Assembly (NCBI GenBank): GCA_018902765.1
Contig: JAHIQC010000126.1
Location: forward strand, 1 to 7,705
DNA length: 7,705 nucleotides
Reading direction: 5' to 3'
DNA from: Actinomycetota bacterium
GTDB taxonomy: Bacteria > Actinomycetota > Coriobacteriia > Anaerosomatales > JAHIQC01
Shown: piece by piece, positions 4,436 to 7,705 of the stretch
Layout: every line of letters starts with the position of its first letter
How positions within the stretch are numbered: position 1 is the first letter of the stretch
Position numbers and translations under genes: made by a program
The notes under the pieces: generated by a model
The model's database searches: none
Seen by the model: only the letters and a program-made list of their open reading frames with translations
Told to the model about the DNA's origin: nothing

Positions 4436-5851
4436 CTAGTCCGCCTCTCTGACCGCGACGACCGTACCGTCCGTGTCGACCACCTCGACGGTGAGGGGCA
4501 TGCGACCGATCTCATGCGTCGCGCAGGACAGGCACGGGTCGTGCGCACGTATCCCGAGTTCCATCTTTCGGACGGTGGCATCGTCGATTGCTTCGTCGCG
4601 CCCGACGTTGCGAACCGCCTCCAGGACGGAGAGATCGAGCGAAGGTGTGTTGTGTGTGGTCGCCACGATGAGGTTGGCGCGTGTGACACGCCCGACATCG
4701 TCGGCCTCGTAGTGATGCAGCAGTGTCCCGCGGGGCGCCTCGATGGCCGCGATCCCGACACCGGGGCCTCTCTCGACTTTCACTCTGTTGTCGGTGCTGA
4801 GTATCTCGTCATCGGCCAGAAGCTCGCCCATGCGCTCATAGGAAGCCACGAGTTCGATCATGCGTGCCCAGTGATAAGCGAGCACAGCGTGCACCGGTCG
4901 GCCCAGCTCTGACCGAAACGCCTGCAGCAGCTCTTCTGAGCGGGGTCCGGGCATCGAACGCGCAAGATTGATGCGAGCCAGCGGTCCGACACGGTAGGAG
5001 CCGTCATCGGCACCCAGGGACAGCAGATAGGGTGCGCGTGCGTAGCTGTGCGGCATCGTTCTCTCGCCGATGTGCTCTGCATACTCGGTCGCTGCGAACT
5101 CCTCGGCAGGTCGTCCGTCGGGGGCCATCACGTGGATGCGGCCATCATAGAGCTCGAACTCGCCTGAGGCCCCCAGAGTGCCCATTAGGGGCATGGGTAT
5201 GCGTCCGTAGTTCTGATGCTGCTCAAGGAGCCTGAGGGTCGACTCACGCGCCAACTCGGCAGCGAAGAGAGCGTCGTCCATTCCGGCGGCGATCATGGCG
5301 GCCATCTGGTCGCGTTCCTCGCGGGTGATGCCCTTGCTCATTCCGCCCGGAATCGCCGATACCGGGTGGCTTGCGCGTCCACCGACGGTGACCACGATCT
5401 GCTGGCCGGTCTTTCGCAAGCCGATGGCCTTGAGCGCTAGCTCAGGCGCACCCTTCACGACTCCGAGGATGTCGCGACTGCCCGAACCGTCGCCGGTCAG
5501 AAAGTCGGGACCGGCCAGGAAGAAGAAGTGCAGCGCATGGTCCTGCGACAGGCCGCCCAGATGCAAAAGCTCGCGCAGTAGTCTCGCAGAGCGAGGTATC
5601 TCGACGTCATACATGGCCTCAACGGCCTTGACCGCCGCCAGATGGTGCGAGACCGGGCATACGCCGCAGATGCGGCTCGTGATAAGCGGCATCTCCCAGA
5701 TCATTCGGTCCTGCAGGAACTTCTCAAAGCCCCGGAACTCAGTGATCTCGAAATGGGCATCCTGCACAAGGCCGTCATCACCCAGGAACAACGAGATACG
5801 CCCGTGGCCTTCGATCCGCTTGGTGTCCGGAAGGTGGATGACTTCACTCAT
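4436..5851 (-). CDS. mvhA: [NiFe] hydrogenase large subunit, group 3c-like (MvhA type)
   Basis: A 471-residue catalytic subunit holding the Ni-Fe(CN)2CO site of a cytosolic hydrogenase. KRIEGHG (11-17) opens the fold; RICGVCPVSHH (60-70; C62, C65) and DPCLSCATH (438-446; C440, C443) are the two nickel-binding CxxC motifs. Both use cysteine, unlike selenocysteine variants. After H446 there are 25 residues that a maturation endopeptidase should remove; such a gene lies nearby at 3739-4173. The start at 5851 is set by GGAGGT seven bases upstream; the in-frame ATG at 5857 is only one base from that site, and extension further up is antisense-frame sequence. Its ATG overlaps the small-subunit stop by 8 bp (ATGAGTGA). 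Closest in motif style to MvhA/F420-non-reducing hydrogenase; the group 3c assignment is by context and recognition, not by phylogeny. Confidence 0.93.
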   Translation of the reverse strand: MSEVIHLPDTKRIEGHGRISLFLGDDGLVQDAHFEITEFRGFEKFLQDRMIWEMPLITSRICGVCPVSHHLAAVKAVEAMYDVEIPRSARLLRELLHLGGLSQDHALHFFFLAGPDFLTGDGSGSRDILGVVKGAPELALKAIGLRKTGQQIVVTVGGRASHPVSAIPGGMSKGITREERDQMAAMIAAGMDDALFAAELARESTLRLLEQHQNYGRIPMPLMGTLGASGEFELYDGRIHVMAPDGRPAEEFAATEYAEHIGERTMPHSYARAPYLLSLGADDGSYRVGPLARINLARSMPGPRSEELLQAFRSELGRPVHAVLAYHWARMIELVASYERMGELLADDEILSTDNRVKVERGPGVGIAAIEAPRGTLLHHYEADDVGRVTRANLIVATTHNTPSLDLSVLEAVRNVGRDEAIDDATVRKMELGIRAHDPCLSCATHEIGRMPLTVEVVDTDGTVVAVREAD

Positions 5852-6728
5852 CGCCATCACCTCCGTGGTCATAGATTGTGGGAAATATCGAGATCGGCAT
5901 ACTGAATCGGTACCCCGTGCCCACGAGGTCGTCCATGAACATGATCGCGCCTGCAGGCAGCACCGCCGCCAGGGCATCAACCATTTTGCCGCCCTGCTCA
6001 AACTCCGGACGGCTCGGGCCTTGGCATCCACGGCAAGGCACGCCCGCGACGGTGCAGCGGGCACCGCAGCCTTCGCGGGTCATCGGACCCATGCAGATGA
6101 CACCCTGTTCAAGGAAGCAGACCTCCGGGTCGATCTCATCGAGCTCCATGATTGCGTAGACCGAATCAGAGACGAATTCCGAGGAATGCTCAAGGAGCTT
6201 GATCTTGGTGCGACCGCACTCGTCGCACATGTTGCGGCGCGGCAAGGCCCAATCGCGGCCCTCGAGCGCCGCGGTGAGCGCCTCGAGCAAGGTCTCGGTC
6301 TCGGGCGCACAGCCCGGTACCGACATGTCCACGGTCACAAAGTCCGAAATCGGCTGCACGCGCGCGGTGAGTGCCGGCAGGCCTGTCGGTCGCTCCCCGA
6401 CCCCAAGTGCCGTGTCCAGCACCTCGGTGCGCGTCGAGAGGTTGCGCAATCCGCCGATGCCGCCAAGTGCGGCGCACGAACCGACAGCAACCAAGGTACG
6501 GCTCGCCTTGCGAGCTTGAAGTAGTTTCTCGATGTCACGCTCTGTCGTGACTGCACCCTCAACGAGGCACACGTCGCAATCGGTCAGATCATCTTCGGCA
6601 ACAAGGGGCGAAGCTACAAGATCCACGGCTTCCAAGAGGGGCAGCAGCGCCTCTCCGGCGTCGAGAAGCGAGACGTAGCATCCTTCACAGCCCCCAAGAA
6701 CCACATGCGCCAATCGTGGCTTGCTCAT
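5844..6728 (-). CDS. mvhG: [NiFe] hydrogenase small subunit, group 3c-like (MvhG type), three [4Fe-4S] clusters
   Basis: A 294-residue electron-transfer subunit. GGCEGCYVSLLD (12-23; C14, C17), GSCAALGG (83-90; C85) and PGCAPE (138-143; C140) are the four ligands of the proximal cluster beside the active site. Eight more cysteines, C168/C171 (NMCDEC), C204, C212, C221, C225, C232 and C235 (PCRGCQGP), are enough for two further [4Fe-4S] clusters, as in MvhG. There is no Tat signal peptide or C-terminal anchor, so the enzyme is cytosolic. The ATG at 6728 overlaps the upstream TGA in an ATGA arrangement, and its end overlaps the large subunit by 8 bp, so the three subunits are translationally coupled. 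The downstream partner for electrons is the MvhD domain encoded just upstream. Confidence 0.93.
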   Translation of the reverse strand: MSKPRLAHVVLGGCEGCYVSLLDAGEALLPLLEAVDLVASPLVAEDDLTDCDVCLVEGAVTTERDIEKLLQARKASRTLVAVGSCAALGGIGGLRNLSTRTEVLDTALGVGERPTGLPALTARVQPISDFVTVDMSVPGCAPETETLLEALTAALEGRDWALPRRNMCDECGRTKIKLLEHSSEFVSDSVYAIMELDEIDPEVCFLEQGVICMGPMTREGCGARCTVAGVPCRGCQGPSRPEFEQGGKMVDALAAVLPAGAIMFMDDLVGTGYRFSMPISIFPTIYDHGGDGDE

Positions 6729-7705
6729 TGCGGGCCTCCCTTGCCGTTGGCGAGGGAGCCCAAGGTGGCGTACACCGCATTGATCTGCTCGACGAACCTC
6801 TCGCCTTCGAACGGCGAGATATCCACGATCCTCAAGCGGGCGTCGTCAAGATGGCGCGATCGCAAGACGGTACGAAGAAGGTTGATCCTGCGGTCCATAT
6901 CGAGATTCCCGATCAGGTTATGGCAGTGACCCTCGCGGCAACGGAACACCGTCACACCGTCAAAGCCGGCCTTGAAGGCCTCCAGGACGTAGAGCGTGTC
7001 CAACCGCCCACCGCATGGGATGCGCAGCGGCAAGAAGGAAGCGGGATAGGATTCACCGCTCTCTTCGATGTAGGCAGATGCGCCGTCGGCGGCAGGATAT
7101 CCGCAACCGGCACACAAGAAGCCCAAAACCTTGTCGCCTACGACCTCGGACTCCGCGAGTCCCCTGATCGTCTCGACGAGGTAATCGTGGGGTGCGCTGA
7201 TGATGTCTCGTGCGCCCACCGGGCAAGAGACGACGCACTTGCCGCATGCCCGGCAACGGCGAACGTCGACATGAGAAAAGCCGTCCTCGCCCAAGCTGCA
7301 CGCCCCGAAAGCGCAGGTACGCACACACGACGCACAGCCGCCGCAGAGCGTCTCGTCGACCTGAGAGACATCCATGTAGTGGGTCGTCGTGGGCTGAGAG
7401 AGCTGAAGAACAAGAGCCATCGCTGCCGAGTCCGCGGCAGCAACCTTCTCGCGTGTTCTGTCTCCGCTCGATCGAACGGGAACGACCATGATGCCCGGAT
7501 CGATGGTCTCGGAAGGATGAGTGTCCGGATCGATGGAACGGGCATGCCCGTTCTCATCGATGTCGACCTTGAAGTGGCCGCGAAGCTCCTCGATCCACTG
7601 TGTGACGTCGGGGCGAGCCAGGAGAATACCGCCGACTCTGTAGTGCGCTGATCCGGCGTCCGAATTCAGCACGATATCGAAGTCGCCCACCCAACCCGAA
7701 CCATC
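6725..7705 (-). CDS. HdrA C-terminal/2x[4Fe-4S] ferredoxin/MvhD fusion protein (5' end outside window)
   Basis: The frame is open to the right edge with no stop, so only the last 326 residues are seen; a GTG at 7690 is in frame but has no good ribosome site and would cut into a domain. Counting from that GTG, residues 1-110 resemble the C-terminal flavoprotein part of HdrA (KVDIDENG, IDPGIMVV, then an Ala-rich helix). Residues 116-156 hold two [4Fe-4S] ferredoxin motifs: C116/119/122/126, ending CAFG instead of the usual CP, and C146/149/152/156. Residues 185-315 form an MvhD domain with FLCAGCGY (C193, C196), PCGGR (C226) and C251/C256 (CREGHCH), the five cysteines expected for its [2Fe-2S] site. 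HdrA-MvhD fusions are known, for example HdrA2 of Methanosarcina. It would take electrons from the hydrogenase small subunit, encoded next with an ATGA overlap. Whether it bifurcates electrons depends on the unseen N-terminus. Confidence 0.85.
   Translation of the reverse strand, partial: DGSGWVGDFDIVLNSDAGSAHYRVGGILLARPDVTQWIEELRGHFKVDIDENGHARSIDPDTHPSETIDPGIMVVPVRSSGDRTREKVAAADSAAMALVLQLSQPTTTHYMDVSQVDETLCGGCASCVRTCAFGACSLGEDGFSHVDVRRCRACGKCVVSCPVGARDIISAPHDYLVETIRGLAESEVVGDKVLGFLCAGCGYPAADGASAYIEESGESYPASFLPLRIPCGGRLDTLYVLEAFKAGFDGVTVFRCREGHCHNLIGNLDMDRRINLLRTVLRSRHLDDARLRIVDISPFEGERFVEQINAVYATLGSLANGKGGPQ

Noticed and set aside
5852..6064. Upstream extension of the hydrogenase large subunit by up to 71 residues
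   Set aside because: The extension lies inside the small-subunit gene and has no hydrogenase similarity. GGAGGT is correctly spaced only for the ATG at 5851.
5295..6524. A 409-codon plus-strand frame antisense to both hydrogenase subunits
   Set aside because: Composition is Ser/Arg/Pro-rich as expected for an antisense frame of GC-rich coding DNA, and it runs across two genes with clear motifs. No ribosome site or family similarity was seen.
6716..7651. A 311-codon plus-strand frame opposite the HdrA/MvhD fusion
   Set aside because: The minus strand encodes two complete ferredoxin motifs and all five MvhD cysteines in one frame; the plus frame has none of these features.
7690..7690. GTG at 7690 as the true start of the HdrA/MvhD protein
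   Set aside because: The frame stays open through the window edge, there is no good ribosome site, and the sequence on both sides of the GTG reads as one strand of a flavoprotein domain.
1..7705. CRISPR arrays, insertion sequences, prophage or integration sites near the tRNA genes
   Set aside because: No regularly spaced repeats, transposase or integrase motifs, or partial tRNA duplications were seen; the tRNA cluster is bordered by a housekeeping operon.

Overview
The window is GC-rich and gene-dense and reads as chromosome from an anaerobic member of the Actinomycetota, probably a Coriobacteriia/Anaerosomatales-type or other deep-branching anaerobic lineage. The basis is the gene order murI – metallo-beta-lactamase-fold gene – rph – rdgB, which matches Mycobacterium tuberculosis Rv1338-Rv1341, next to an Mvh/Hdr-type [NiFe] hydrogenase locus that points to an anaerobe. 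The exact taxon is inference; no rRNA or other phylogenetic marker is present.

Layout. (1) 1-544, minus strand: five tRNA genes, transcribed Pro(UGG), Gly(UCC), Arg(UCU), His(GUG), Lys(CUU). The Lys gene is cut by the left edge. The four complete genes encode their 3' CCA. Promoter-like sequences lie before tRNA-Pro, tRNA-Arg and tRNA-Lys, and a perfect 10-bp hairpin separates His from Lys. (2) 652-3684, minus strand: a four-gene housekeeping operon in the order murI (glutamate racemase), an Rv1339-like metallo-beta-lactamase-fold hydrolase, rph (RNase PH) and rdgB (non-canonical purine NTP pyrophosphatase). Its genes overlap or lie a few bases apart. (3) 3685-3738: a 54-bp divergent promoter region in which both flanking genes have TATACT exactly 7 nt before their ATG, suggesting leaderless transcripts in both directions. 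(4) 3739-4173, plus strand: a HycI/HyaD-type hydrogenase maturation endopeptidase. (5) 4190-7705, minus strand: an operon entering from the right edge. It encodes an HdrA C-terminal/ferredoxin/MvhD fusion (5' end outside the window), a hydrogenase small subunit with twelve Cys ligands, a large subunit with both Ni-binding CxxC motifs, and an unrecognised 81-residue protein whose ATG directly follows the large-subunit stop.

How the parts fit. The large and small subunits form a cytosolic group 3c-like (MvhAG-type) hydrogenase. The MvhD domain would carry electrons from the small subunit into the HdrA-type flavoprotein, as in MvhAGD-HdrABC electron-bifurcating complexes. HdrB/HdrC or another acceptor module is not visible, so the acceptor is unknown. 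The maturation protease, facing the operon tail to tail, is the obvious candidate to trim the 25-residue C-terminal extension of the large subunit. Apart from the tRNA spacers, no stretch longer than 300 bases lacks a gene.
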